Shown piece after piece: positions 21,073-33,437 of a stretch of DNA of 64,000 nt. Both the position numbers and the translations under genes were made by a program. The notes under the pieces were generated by a model. The model was not told the origin of the DNA, ran no database searches, and saw nothing but the letters and a program-made list of their open reading frames with translations. The stretch comes from Pycnopodia helianthoides (Eukaryota; Echinodermata; Asteroidea; Forcipulatida; Asteriidae), in contig CM063255.1 in NCBI GenBank assembly GCA_032158295.1, positions 16,644,094-16,708,093 on the forward strand, given 5' to 3'. Numbering within the stretch: the stretch's first letter is position 1; each line of letters begins with the position of its first letter.

Positions 21073-21081
21073 CTAGCTTAG

Positions 21082-21924
21082 GTAAATTGTAGGTAGCGTG
21101 GCATAAAGAAACAAATAATAAACGAAAACAAAACTCAAACGCCTTGGTCAAGGCTAATATTTATACCTGAATGGAGTCAGCACAGAAAGTTACAACATAG
21201 ACATCAATTTCTGTTTTAATTTCCAAAATTGATTACCAAAATTGATAAAATTAACCATTGTCAGCAGGCATAGAGACGAGTTCTGGACACAAGGAATGTC
21301 TGAAAATTTATATGAAAATATTTTGTCACAAAATTTTTCGCATTGGTACGGGACCTTTATACAGGCAAGCTATTTCCAGGAATTTTCACATTCGTGAAAT
21401 CCCATCCCAGATTTTACACATGCTGACTGTTTTGTTTATACATTAGACGGTTGGACTGTACTACAAGTCAGCATAATCACCTTATCCCCACAATTGGTCA
21501 TCTATCTGGTCAGTGATGTTTCAAACATGACCATTCATAATTTTGATATTTTTGCCCAAGTTAATCCATAACAAATGCTTTATATATTGCTGCTAAAAAC
21601 TAGACAGATCAATTGAGTAATGATGTCCTTGCATTTTTTAAAATACAAATTACATGGGGAACCATTGATACATATTTGTAATTTTTACATTGGAGTATGA
21701 ATTTTTACTGTTGAATAATGCCTTCCTCAGTGAATGTCAAGTCACTATTTTGCACATACATGTAGTTTGGAGTCTAGATCATCAGGTTTAAGCCTTGATA
21801 CAAGATTAATCTATAATGTGTGTCGTCTTTGTATTGTTGAGGCTCATGTTGTGTATTCTCCAAATAACTTGCCAACCTAATGATTTTTGAACTCTGAAAT
21901 CATAAATACCCCAATGTTGTGCCA
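21082..21924. other. Unassigned AT-rich sequence
   Basis: Nothing recognisable before the start of duplication copy A. Confidence 0.4.
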
Positions 21925-23459
21925 TCTCTTAATGACTGTTTCAAAGGTGGGTTGTTTGATGTGTTACAGAATAGGAAAGTTTTTAATTAAATCCAAAATC
22001 CAATTTTTGTAATTTGGGTTGCAGCTTACATGTACATGTAGTATGTACATGCTCATAGGGCTCTAAATTGGGAGTGAAACCCACAAGACCTCGGGCCATG
22101 TATAGCTGGTCTCAAGTTTACTGGCCCAACCCTTAATTCAATGGCCGCTGCCATGCAGTCCAGTGTAAAATACAAGCCCTGGTTCATAATCATATGGTAC
22201 AGTGCCAAATATCATGACAAAATGCTTTATTTAAATGTTTGACAAATCTTTGTTGCAATTATTGTTTCAAAAGAGAATCTTAGCAAAAGAATTAAATGGC
22301 AAGCTGAAGATGACTCTTACTACTATAGGTTTTTCCCGGTCAATTTCAACAAAAACTCATTCAATGTAACACCGGCTCATTCAATTTTGTTTGAAAGTGA
22401 ATGCTCAGTTGCATCAGCATTCAACAGTCAAAAGGAGTAAACTTTGTGTAGCCATATTCTGATGTGGAATTACCGCAGTTCAAAACAACAGTCTGCTAGT
22501 TTCAATTGATTTGAAAACTGCATTGGAATTCAAAGTTTATGATTGAAAATGGTATCAAATAAACATGAGAACAAACATTGTAACTCTTATTCCTTTAATT
22601 TTTGAAAACAAAATCAGACTTGGTAATTGATTAGTTTCAATCTGAAAGCTCACTCACTATTAAGTTCATACTAGTACCAATCTTCCAGAGAAGACTTTCT
22701 GTCTGAAATGCTATCAAAGGCAAGGAAATTGTATTGAAGACTCCCATGTCACTATTGCTTATTTCGATTGCCACACATTACTTTTGTAATAACTTCAACC
22801 CATCTGAGGTTTTACCGATCGTCATTTTTTAGAACGATTGGAAGGTATCTTTTCATTGTCATCACATTAAAAGTTCAACACTGTTTTCATTTTTTTTTAT
22901 TAGCTGTTGCGACCTTTCAGGCGGAACAGCTATTGTAATCGTCGAGATTTTCAAAACGTTTTACAACGTTTTTTTTTTGGTTTCCGCCAAAACGCCATAG
23001 GTTTAACACACGTTTTTTTCCGATTCGTAATCCTTAGAAACAGTAGAAATGACAGACTTGAGTGCTATATTGAATCGAAGCTTAGTACATAACTTGATTT
23101 CTAAATGTTATACTGTTTAATTTCTTAATCAATTAGCTGAGTTATAACGACATGGATATTTAATTAGGCAATCTTGTGCGCACCATATCTCTCAAAATTA
23201 AAAGTCCAATTTTCAAATTTTCTTCAGATGTTGACTCTCTGGGTATTGAAGTTGTGCACAATGACGTAATTTTATATGTCACGTCATCGTGACATCATTT
23301 ATAGCGTGTTTCGTATCCGTGTACAAATGAAGAACAGTGTAAATTCGTACTAAGTCCTGAGGCCGTGTGTGTCCGATGCTGTCTTATTCTTCCCAGCAAA
23401 CAAAATAACGTCCCCTCGACGTTATTCAAATGTTTGGAAGAACGTTTTTATTTAACGTC

Positions 23460-25955
23460 GTACGGGCGGATAAGTGTGGAGTTTTGTCAGAATATGCAAA
23501 TTAATTCAGAATAAGCGAATTAATTCAAAAACAGTGAAGTGATTCTGAATAGACAAATATTAATTCATTCACATTTTATAATTGAACTGTATTTAACTTT
23601 ACAATCTACTTCAACACGCGTAATGGATACGAATGAGCGAAATCTTTACGAATAAGCGGAATGGTTACGAATCAGCAAATTCAGAATTCAGAATAATTTT
23701 GATTAAGCGAATTGATTCCGAATAACCAAATTGATTCCAAATCAGCAAATTGTTTCACCCACATTTTATAAATGAACATCAAAATGGTACTATCATTCAT
23801 GTGTCTTGCGGTGAATCATTGAATTATGTAGTGCTAAGTGTAATTAACTTTACAATCACATCAACAAGCGTAATGGTTACGAACGAGCAAACCCGTAACA
23901 AAATAAGCAAAATGGTTACGAATCAGCAAAATGATTCAGAAAAAGTGAATTAATTCCGAAGAAGCGAATTAATTCAGAGTGAGCGAACTGATTCCAAATC
24001 AGTGAATTGTTTCTGAATAAGCGAATTGATTCATTCATATTTTATAAATGAACATCGAAATGGTACTATATGTCTTGTGGTGAATCATTGAATGATGTAC
24101 GTAGTGTTAAGTGTATTTAACTTTACAATCTACATCAACTAGCGTAATGGTTACGAATGAGCAAAATCGTTACGAATAAGTGAAATGGTTACGAATCACC
24201 AAATTCAGAATAAGCGAATTAATTTTGAATAAGCGAATTGATTACGAATAAGCAAATTGATTCATTCACATTTTAGAAATGAACATCGAAATGGTACTAT
24301 CATTCATGTGTCTTGTGGTGAATCATTGAATGATGTAATGTTAAGTGTATTTAACTTTACAATCTACATCAACAAGCGTAATGGTTACGAATGAGCGAAA
24401 TCTTTACGAATAAGCGGAATGGTTACGAATCAGCAAATTCAGAATAAGCGAATTAATTTTGATTAAGCGAATTGATTCCGAATAACCAAATTGATTCCAA
24501 ATCAGCAAATTGTTTCACCCACATTTTATAAATGAACATCAAAATGGTACTATCATTCATGTGTCTTGCGGTGAATCATTGAATTATGTAGTGCTAAGTG
24601 TAATTAACTTTACAATCACATCAACAAGCGTAATGGTTACGAACGAGCAAACCCGTAACAAAATAAGCAAAATGGTTACGAATCAGCAAAATGATTCAGA
24701 AAAAGTGAATTAATTCCGAAGAAGCGAATTAATTCAGAGTGAGCGAACTGATTCCAAATCAGTGAATTGTTTCTGAATAAGCGAATTGATTCATTCATAT
24801 TTTATAAATGAACATCGAAATGGTACTATATGTCTTGTGGTGAATCATTGAATGATGTAGTGTTAAGTGTATTTAACTTTACAATCTACATCAACAAGCG
24901 TAATGGTTACGAATGAGCGAAATCGTTATGAATAAGTGAAATGGTTACGAATCACCAAATTCAGAATAAGCGAATTAATTTTGAATAAGCGAATTGATTA
25001 CGAATAAGCAAATTGATTCATTCACATTTTAGAAATGAACATCAAATGGTACTATCATTCATGTGTCTTGTGGTGAATCATTGAATGATGTAATGTTAAG
25101 TGTATTTAACTTTACAATCTACATCAACAAGCGTAATGGTTACGAATGAGCGAATTCATTACGAATGAGCGAAATCATTACGAATAAGCGAAATGGTTAC
25201 GAATCACCAAATTCAGAATAAGCGAATTAGTTTTGAATAAGCGAATTGATTACGAATTAGCAAATTGATTCCGAATCAGCAAATTGATTCATTCACATTT
25301 TAGAAATGAGCATCAAAATGGGACATTCATGAGTCTTGAATAAGCAAAATGAATAAGCGAAATGGTTACGAATCAGCAAATTCAGAATATGCAAATTAAT
25401 TCCGAATAAGCGAATTAATTCAGAGTAAAGCAAACTGATTCCAAATCAGCGATCTGAATAAGCAAATTGATTCTTTCACATTTTATAAATGAACATCGAA
25501 ATGGTACTACGTCTCATGGTGAATCATTGATAGACGTTGTACTATGTCTTGTGGTGAATCATAGAATGATGTAGTGTAAGTGTATTTAACTTTACAATCT
25601 ACATCAAAAACCGAAATGGTTACGAATCAGCAAATTCAGAGTATGCAAATTAATTTTGAATAAGTGAAATATATAGTCCTAATGAGCGTAAATTGATTCT
25701 GAATAAGCGGATTGATTCCGAATAAGCAAATTGATTCCAAATCAGCAAAGTGATTCTGAACAAGCATCACGATTATTTTCATTCACATTTTATGAATGAA
25801 CACTTTTCATTTGTGTGTCTTGTGGTGAATCAATGAATGATGTAGTGTTAATTGTTTCACAATAACATCAACAAGCGCAATGGTTACGAATGAGCGAAGT
25901 GATTCAGAATAAGCGAATTAATTCAGAGCTATGTTCAGAGTAAGCGTACTTTTTA
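23460..25955. repeat. Hierarchical satellite inside the Helentron-like element
   Basis: Three levels are visible. Short units of about 12 bp (GAATAAGCGAATTGATTCC, TGGTTACGAATCAGCAAA). Medium units of about 185-310 bp marked by CACATTTTATAAATGAACAT at about 23570, 23761, 24037, 24267, 24520, 24797, 25025, 25293, 25477 and 25786. A recent ~760-bp duplication makes 23750-24300 and 24510-25060 almost identical. Repeated 67-codon frames in it are accidental. Confidence 0.85.
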
Positions 25956-25959
25956 AATA

Positions 25960-26650
25960 ACCTTGGTTAACCGTGATCCCGATTTGAAGTTTACTTACGG
26001 GTCAACCAGAAGTGGGACCATATCTCAAGAACTACACAGCCGATTTTCAAACTTTTTTTTCAGTTATGGACTCCTTGGGCATTTTGGATTGAACTTGGGT
26101 TACCGTGACCCCATGTTGACCTTTAGTTCCGGGTCAACCGGAAGTTTGACCATATCTCAAGAACTACACACCCAATTTTCAATTTCTTTTTAGTTATAGA
26201 CACTTTGAGCATTAAAGATTTAACTTGGGTTACCCTGACCCCATATTGACCTTTACTTCCGGGTCAACTGGAAGTGGGACCATATCTCAAGAACTACACA
26301 ACCGATTTTCAATTTCTTTTCAGTTATAGATCCTTTGAGCATTAAAAATTGACTTTCTGTTACCGTGACCCCTGGATGACCTTTACTTCCGGGTCAACCG
26401 GAATTGGTACCATATCTCAAGAACTAAACAACCGATTTTCAATTTCTTTTCATTTATAGGTCCTTTGAGCATTAAAAATTGACTTTCTGTTACCGTGAAC
26501 CCTGGATGACCTTTACTTCTGGGTCAACCGGAAGTGGGACCATATCTCAAGAACTAAACAACCGATTTTCAATTTCTTTTCAGTTATAGATCCTTTGAGC
26601 ATTAAACATCGAGCTTCGGTTCCATGACCCCATGTTGACTTTTTCTTCTG
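25960..26650. repeat. Five to six ~130-bp tandem units inside the Helentron-like element
   Basis: GTTACCGTGACCCC-type words recur at about 25967, 26099, 26230, 26360, 26490 and 26619. Each is followed by TTACTTCCGGGTCAACCGGA and CCATATCTCAAGAACTACAC. The GACCTTTACTTCCGG word also occurs in the second Helentron-like element (59240, 59557, 59713). Confidence 0.85.
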
Positions 26651-27044
26651 GTCCAAACAAGAAGTTCAAATAATGAAAATCATATCTCCTGAACTACATG
26701 TCAATAGGTCATAATGTTTGTGCTGTATTGTAGCTTACAACACTTGTGTCATTTTTTAAAGAATAATGACCCCTTTTTGACCTTAACTTCCGGTCTAAGA
26801 CAAGATCCAAACATGTTTCACTTTTTACACTGCGATGATCATGCTTGATAACATGCATCCATTTCAAAAGGGATTACAGGATATACACGAAATACAGAAT
26901 CGATCCATGTGTTGGGCTACAAAAAACTTCTAATTGCAACAGAACGGAACAGCTCTGTGATTGTTAGTTACAATCACATTAGGTCTAGTTGATTATTGCT
27001 ATTGCTTTCCTGTCTTTTAATCCCAGTGTCACAATATTGAAGTT

Positions 27045-27330
27045 TTTATATGTACACTGGCTGAGTGTGGGAGTCTGGAGTTTCACACAGCTTTAACAAC
27101 GGAACCTACAAACGCACCAAACAGCGGACCTTGCAACACCAGGGGCTCTGTACCAAGGCCCTGGAGCTCTGTGTCCACTAGACTTGGACTGGTCAGCTTG
27201 TATCATCACTGTAGGCAATCAGCTGAAATACTGCTAGATTGCTTGGACTTGCACTTCTTCAATAACCTGCACTTATTAATTGTTAACATTAACCTATCAC
27301 TTGGTCAAGCCTTATTACTTGCACCATAAC
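27045..27330 (+). CDS. Hypothetical reading frame conserved in both duplication copies (copy A)
   Basis: The frame reading LAECGSLEFHTALTTE, then PNSGPCNTRGSVPRPWSS and SLYHHCRQSAEILLDCLDL is open here and in copy B. The copies differ at both synonymous and non-synonymous positions (e.g. Pro/Leu, Asn/Asp). No domain was recognised, there is no obvious start in this copy, and retention may only reflect recent duplication. Function unknown; it may be noncoding. Confidence 0.2.
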
Positions 27331-27831
27331 TAAGCCTGTCATAAACAATCTTACAAACATCAATCTCTTTCCTTCACATTTTATTTTCTTTCATCCACAT
27401 CACAACAAACACTGCACAGTGCACACCTTATGCACTCTCTTCACATAACCCCAATACATAACTTTTCATTGCATGTAATTTTGAACTGACTTTGATTTAT
27501 ATTGTTGTGTTTTGCTTTTTGCTATGGTGGCATGCTGCAAGGGCCAAGATGACAACGGAGAACAGTTTCTGTCTCTTCGTCGGGTTGAAAGATTCCGATG
27601 CAGTCTAAAGATGCTACTGAGTTGACAGTTTAATCAGGTAAAGTTATTCACGCCTAAGAACTTAGACAGTGTGAAATATTTGAATGTCCAAATCTTGAAA
27701 TGAATTGCCTCCTTTTTGTATGTGCTGAGCCTAAGTCAAAATTGGCAATCGACCGACTGTCATACATAAAAATGAATATATTGGGTGGAAAAATAGGGAG
27801 ACTGACAGAATAGGGAGACTGCCAACATTAG

Positions 27832-27904
27832 GGCTAGATGGCTCAGTTGGTCGAGCAGCAGCATGTTAATCTGGAGGTCCTAGGTTCAAGTCCTGCTTTA
27901 GCCA
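27832..27904 (+). tRNA. tRNA-like sequence, anticodon position GTT, probably degenerate (copy A)
   Basis: Exactly 73 nt. The acceptor GGCTAGA pairs with TTTAGCC (one G-T), the D stem is GCTC/GAGC with loop AGTTGGTC, and the T arm is CTAGG-TTCAAGT-CCTGC with one mismatch. The anticodon arm pairs only at three of five positions; its loop ATGTTAA would place GTT (Asn) at 34-36. The A box (TGGCTCAGTTGG) and B box (GGTTCAAGTCC) are intact. Weak anticodon stem and a changed copy B suggest a pseudo-tRNA or SINE head. Confidence 0.45.
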
Positions 27905-27982
27905 ATCAATTTCTTTGTTGAACCGAAAATTATATAAGGAAAAAGCTTACAACTGTACCAGGTTTGATTTATGTTTTTCCAG

Positions 27983-28955
27983 GATATCTTGAAGACATTA
28001 AAGGAGATATGATGTTGAGAAGTGGAGATAAATGCATCACTAAATCAAGGAATGGGTATTACATTTTTGTTTTTTTAGTTGTATATGTTCTTGGCCAGGT
28101 CCTGATGACTACTCAGGATGGTAACAAATTGACCTTAAAGGCTTGACACATGACTCGTGGTGATCTGAGGAATAGAAATGATGATTGCTACCTTTGTAAA
28201 TACTTTATACCAGTACCAAAGGTCCTGACAAATGTTTTGAACTGGTTTACATCATTAAAGAAAATTGTCCTGCAGTACTCAATTCTTTTTTCAGTTTACC
28301 AAATCACATTATTAGTAAACATGTTTTTGAAAAATGGGATGTCAATTGCAGCCCATGTACATCTTGTACATTTCTTAGTTTGATGAATGCATCGCATGCA
28401 GTTTAGCTAACAAATAATAATAGTTACTTTCTTACAAAATGCCATATTTAATTCAGAATCTTTTTGTTTTGAGTTTTACTTTCAGTTTGATGTTTGTTTG
28501 ATGACTGTGACTTCGATGTTTACTGAACGATCTGACTGAGTTGCTTGGATTGGGCTGTCACTGAATCTAGATTCACTCACTACAACAAGAGGTAGATTTT
28601 GTTCCTGTTATCTCATTACAAAGCTCCATCCTTTGGATGAATGTCTGTAAATACATTGGCCTAATATTAGATTTAAAAGCGATAAGATTTTGGAGTTGCT
28701 GTTTATGTGAAATCAAGGTTTAGTATTTTCTTTTTTCAACCCAAAAGTACTTAAGGAAATGGCCTACATTTGTACCAGGCTTGATTTCTGTTTCTCCAGG
28801 GTAATTTGATGGCTTTGTTCGACATGGGTTGACGGTTTGCTTCTTTCAACCATGAAGACATTATACCAGGTTTGATTTATGTTTCTCCACGATAGCTTGA
28901 TGACTTGATTTGACATGGATTGACAGCTTGCTGCTTTTGACCATGAAAACAACAA
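27983..28955 (+). pseudogene. SAM-like exon relics in copy A
   Basis: After splice-acceptor-like TTTTTCCAG (27983) and TTTCTCCAG (28800) there are sequences homologous to the open exon at 48390: e.g. the frame at 28800 gives FDMG, a stop, then FASFNHED; a third at about 28891 has lost the AG of its acceptor (CTCCAC). All contain stops or deletions, so they are relics. The open copy at 48390 gives the reading that identifies them. Confidence 0.4.
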
Positions 28956-30089
28956 TTGAGTTCTGATGTTGACGAGTGACGTTTTGGAGATAAATGCATC
29001 ACTAAATCAAGGAATGAGTATCAAATTTCGTTTTTTTAATTGTATATGTTCTTGGCCAGGTCCTGATGACCACTCAGGATGGTAACAAATCTAACTTAAA
29101 GACTTGACACATAATTGGTGGTGATCTGAGGAACAGAATCAATGATTGTTTTGAAATTGAATACATCATTAAAGAAATTTACCCTCCAATACTCTGTTCT
29201 TATTCCAGTTTACCATATCACAGTAAACATATTTGTGAAAAATGTGACATTCATTGCAGCTCATGTACATCTTTTACATTTCTTAGTTTGTTGAAAACAT
29301 CACAGGCAGTTTAGCTAAAGAATAATAATAGTTTCATTCTTACAAATGACATAATAAAAACAGAATTTCTTTTTGTTTTGAGTTTCACTTTGTGTTATTC
29401 AGTTTGTTGTTTGTTTGATGACTGTGACTTCATCGTTTACTACAATCTGACAGAGTTGCTGGGTTGTGGCTGTCACTGCATCTAGATTCACTCACTACAA
29501 CAAGAGGTAGATTTTGTTCATGTTATCTCATTACAAAGCTCCATCCTTTGGATGAATGTCTTTAAATGTATTCTTTTCAACTTTTTTTAAACCAGTACTT
29601 TTTGACCCGCTAAGGAGGGTTCCTAAGTAGTATTCCTGTGGTGAACATCTGATCATTGGATCATATTTTCTCTAAACTATTTGTACTGATGTGATTACAC
29701 CTTAACTGTCTTTCAGTTGATTGTGACAACTGCTTGATACTATCAACATGGACCATGAAGATGGAGTGATGTCATGGTGCAAGGAGAGTGACATATGATG
29801 GCATGAGGAGACTGACGTCATGGCATGAGGGCACTGTTTAAGTTTTGAATGTCTGTGACCAAAGTGGCCTAACGTTAGTTGCGATTCGCACATGGAAAAG
29901 TAAGTAGTTTGCATAACAATTATTGAACTGCAAGTTTTACCGCAAAGCCTGATTAAATAAACCCTTTATCAATTACATAATGACAAGTGACATATTACTA
30001 TACCTCCATGCCGCTTTGTTTGCAGCAATCACACTTAGATTATGTTCTTTAGAGAACTTGTCTTGCTATTTATTCTACTGTCTCGGAAT

Positions 30090-31354
30090 CAAGGGCGTCG
30101 ATGGGTGGGGGACGGGGGGGGGGGGACATGTCCCCCCCACTTTTTAGACTGGGGGGACAGCATATCAGATGTCCCCCCACTTTTTGATTGACTGTTCATC
30201 AGAAATATGCAACAAAATATAAAAATATACACCATTTCCTTGATTCAATATTTCATTATAAATTTTTAAACGGTAAAATGTTTTCTTATTTGGCTCTGAT
30301 GGACCACGCGCAGAATGATATTTTGGGCCTATTTCCATTTCTATAATGCAGACATTAACCGACAAGTTTCGTCCAAGACATAAACGCCAAAATTCCGCTT
30401 ACAAACCTTTTTTGCATTCAAGTTATGCGTCATTTGTGTATGCTATAATGTACGGTACATGATCCCTCCACAAAGAAAGTCTGTGTGTGCGCGCACGTGT
30501 TTGTTACAATCGCACAATGCACAAAATGTAGTGCAGTTTGGGCCATGTGGAAGAAGCAGTGTTTTTTCGAAGACACACAATAAACACCCGGACTCCCGAA
30601 ACACATTAAAATGGATATTATAAAATTCTTTTCAGTGGCTACGTTCCAACAGAAACAAAAGTTCTTTTTAGCGAGTTCCAACAATCCCTTCCCCTTCCAA
30701 CCCTCCCCCCCTTTAAAAAAAACAAAAACCCTCTCTTTCATGCACGTGGTTACATAAAAACATCAAAAATTAGCTCTGTTCTAACCATTGCCTTGAGTAC
30801 TTGGATAACGGAGACACTTGTCGTCCACCAAAAAGCAACATCCAAACAGTCAGGTGATGATTTACTACCAGAGACCACACCGACATGTGTCTTCCCTTCA
30901 CTCCTTCTAGCTGCCAATCTATCTTTGCTAGCACCGGATCTGGTTCCGAAATTCCTGCTCCATGGTGCATTTCACTCAAGTTTATTTTGGCAGTCTCCTC
31001 TTCACACAAACCATCCTTTCCAGACCCCACCCCCTACCAACACCAGTTCCCCTTCTGGTTTTGCCCTTCAACTTAACCACAACCCCCATCGCCTCATACG
31101 TTCTTTAAAGCTTTAGTTTCCATACATGATTCTTCATTAAAACACTCTATATGGTGCTTATATACAAAACCATCAAAATGTTTTTTTGTGGGCACACTAG
31201 TCTCATCTTAATGGTCTGTTTACACAAGGTTACATGTATGATTCACTTTTCCCCTACACACAAAAAAAAATCAATTAAAACAAAAGAAAAACGACAAATT
31301 GTTCATGACTTGCTCGCCCGTCCCCCTACTTTTCAGTAGCAATCGACGCCCTTG
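30090..31354. mobile_element. 1,265-bp hAT-like element with 8-bp duplication, in copy A only
   Basis: The ends are CAAGGGCGTCGATGGGTGG and ATCGACGCCCTTG. CTCGGAAT flanks both sides (30082-30089, 31355-31362), and the paralogous site at about 53431-53438 has it once. The 8-bp duplication and CA(A/G)GGGCG ends fit the hAT superfamily. The C/G-rich subterminal repeats (GTCCCCCCCACTTTTT) are repeated near the left end. The reading frames inside show no transposase motif, so it is non-autonomous and inserted after the duplication (or after the haplotypes split). Confidence 0.85.
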
Positions 31355-32825
31355 CTCGGAATAAATTTTTAGAAATCGGGAGACTTCTCAGTTCTGAAAA
31401 GAACTATCCTGCTTTTTAACTACTACTGGGGCTGAAGGTAGGAAATCGGCCAGGACCAAAAAAGAACTCACTCTGCTGCAGTGAAGTTATCAACCAGAAG
31501 TCCCCTCGATCCACTAAGCAAAAGTAGTAGTCCCATATCAAGTTTTTAGTAACGCACTAAGTTGGTCATCAAGTATTAATATTTGCAGGTTGTTGATAAC
31601 AGTTTGTTTTTTTGAACTGTTGTCATAATAACTTTACTGTCTCCAATATTGTACCAGTGGAGTTGAACATATATTAACCTTTATTTCTATAAAAAGGAAC
31701 AAGATGGGGAACTGATGGACTAATCTAACTTGTACTCAAGAATGAGCTTGATTACTTTCATTGCTTAGATTGTCATGATAAATCATTGGGCAGTTTGCTG
31801 CTTTCAACATAAACCTAGAGGACATCTATAGAGGTGTGTGAAAGAGTGAGGAGATTGGCATATCAGTTACAGCGTCTACTCATCAACAGTTGAGAAGAAT
31901 GGAATTTCAAAGTTACGTATTAAGTTTAGTATGGAAGTTTTATTGTCTGAAAATCCAGACCTTTCTGAAACAATCAAAAATTGGCTGATGTTCCAATGTT
32001 ACCTTGTCCAGCGTAAAGACTGATAATGGTAGGCTATCATTGTTGGATTTTGAAGATCGGTGAAATATTTTCCCTTACGAGTAGAAAAATCTGTTGTTTT
32101 TTTCACAACGTGGTTAAACCAATGTCGACTTGTATGTATTTCTTGATTATGTCCAGATTGTGAAGATGTGGCTCTGATGCAGTGCTCCACCATCAAATAC
32201 ATGAGAGGTGTAGCTTGTTAGGAGGACATAACATAAAAGTACTCATTATGAAATTGAAGTATGGAATTTCAAGGTAAATCATTTTTAGCTCAGTTCAATA
32301 CTTTTGCAGCTTCAGAAATTTCTTAAGGTATAGAACCCTTTGATGCATCGTAGATCAATCCTCATCTACAGTACTGTAACTTATACAGCCTGCAGCATCA
32401 GAATCAAGTTTGTCTTCTGAAAATGATTAGAGCATACTGATGGAAACATTGAGTTGTTACACAACCAGTTCTTTTCAGAAGCACAACAAATCATGGACTT
32501 TTTTTTACTTGAATAATACTAGATTGTATCTCCCCCAAGTTTACACTTTTTATTTGTTTCCCTTTCTTTGTCACACAGCATAGATGTTCAGTGATAAGAT
32601 ATAGATCTTATGATGAACACAGTCATACAACTTGAAGTTTGTCATGGCAAGATTTTACGCTGTAACTAAAGCAACTGTTGCTTCATCAGCATTTTGTCTT
32701 CACGATTGCCGCCCACCACATTATCGGAGGCAATTGACAGCAAGTTGATACATCAGCTGTTATATCAAGATTTGACACCAAAATGTACAGTTCAACGTGA
32801 GTGATAACATGCCTCATATTTTGGA

Positions 32826-33017
32826 TTGACAACGGTGAAAGCCAACATTTTAGTTTCGAGGGAACATGAACACTTGATCAGAAAACTATTCAAGAATGAC
32901 ATTACCAAGACCACTTATTTGATTGTCCAGAGCATGTGTCAATTGTTAAACAGTTTATTTCTTGGAAAAAAATGTAAAGTTGTCTGGCCATTCAGTTTAT
33001 GTTTGCAGAGTGGATGA
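32826..33017 (+). other. 63-codon frame conserved in both copies, function unknown (copy A)
   Basis: The frame MTTVKANILV, then REHEHLIRKLFKNDITKTTY is open at the same place in copy B (54897-55088). The three differences seen are amino-acid changing (Ser/Trp, Gln/Lys, Ser/Asn), which does not suggest constraint. No domain recognised. It may be an exon relic or chance. Confidence 0.2.
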
Positions 33018-33136
33018 TGGTTTTTGTAAAAAAAGTAATGTGAAATAGTTCTCACTTGAAGTTAGGATGTTTTTGTTCACATGCTGGAAATATTTAACTC
33101 TAATGAAAGGGAAGTTTGTATAGAGACTGTCAACTT

Positions 33137-33437
33137 AATACTTGTAACAAGTATTTTGACCGAATACATGTACATACTTGTAATGAGGTACTTTCCTCAC
33201 AAGTACATGTATTCAAATAAAAGATTGCATGTTTGTAATGAGGTACTTCATTACATTCATGCAATTAAATCACGCTTGCAATGAAGTACCTCATTGCAAG
33301 TATGTAAAAGTTTCATGCTTGTATATGAAGTACCTCATTACAAGCATGAAACGTCGTTGGTTAATTTGTAATGCAGTGGCTCATTACAAATTGTGGAACT
33401 ATTTAAGGTTGTTTGTAATGAAGTGAACCCTTACAAA
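33137..33437. repeat. Run of seven consecutive short palindromes (copy A)
   Basis: Adjacent hairpins occur at 33137-33155, 33162-33214, 33227-33262, 33275-33300, 33311-33351, 33363-33392 and 33411-33437. Most share arms TTGTAATG/CATTACAA around a GTAC-containing loop (AGGTACT or AGTACC). The fourth has TTGCAATG/CATTGCAA, so both arms changed together. Arms reach about 17 bp in the hairpin at 33311. The whole run recurs in copy B at 55204-55500. Confidence 0.8.

Larger units (their letters stand above)
22901..26989 (-). mobile_element. 4.1 kb Helentron-like element, non-autonomous, in copy A only
   Basis: The left end TAGCTGTTGCG...CGGAACAGCT is a hairpin; the right end is CGGAACAGCTCTGTGATTGT followed by 35-40 bases and AGGTCTAGT. 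The paralogous site at 42755-42770 (TTTTTTAATTGATTATTGC) is empty. The element sits between two T residues without duplication, the behaviour described for Helentrons and DINE-like elements, which also have an end hairpin, an inner inverted copy of the terminus, and central tandem repeats. The interior is only satellites; no Rep/helicase or endonuclease is encoded. The strand is assigned by placing the hairpin at the 3' end. Confidence 0.6.

Noticed and set aside
20092..21151. Related peptides encoded at both ends of 20-21 kb
   Set aside because: They are translations of the two inverted arms of the Mutator-like element.
23750..24713. Identical 67-codon frames
   Set aside because: They lie in a duplicated satellite unit and show no coding features.
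25963..26193. 76-codon frame with internal repeat
   Set aside because: It follows the 130-bp tandem units and is not preserved in later units.
30430..31116. Possible hAT transposase
   Set aside because: The frames inside the element have no hAT dimerisation or catalytic motifs; the element is too short.
33311..33351. miRNA precursor
   Set aside because: The longest arm is about 17 bp with a 6-base loop, too short for a canonical miRNA hairpin.
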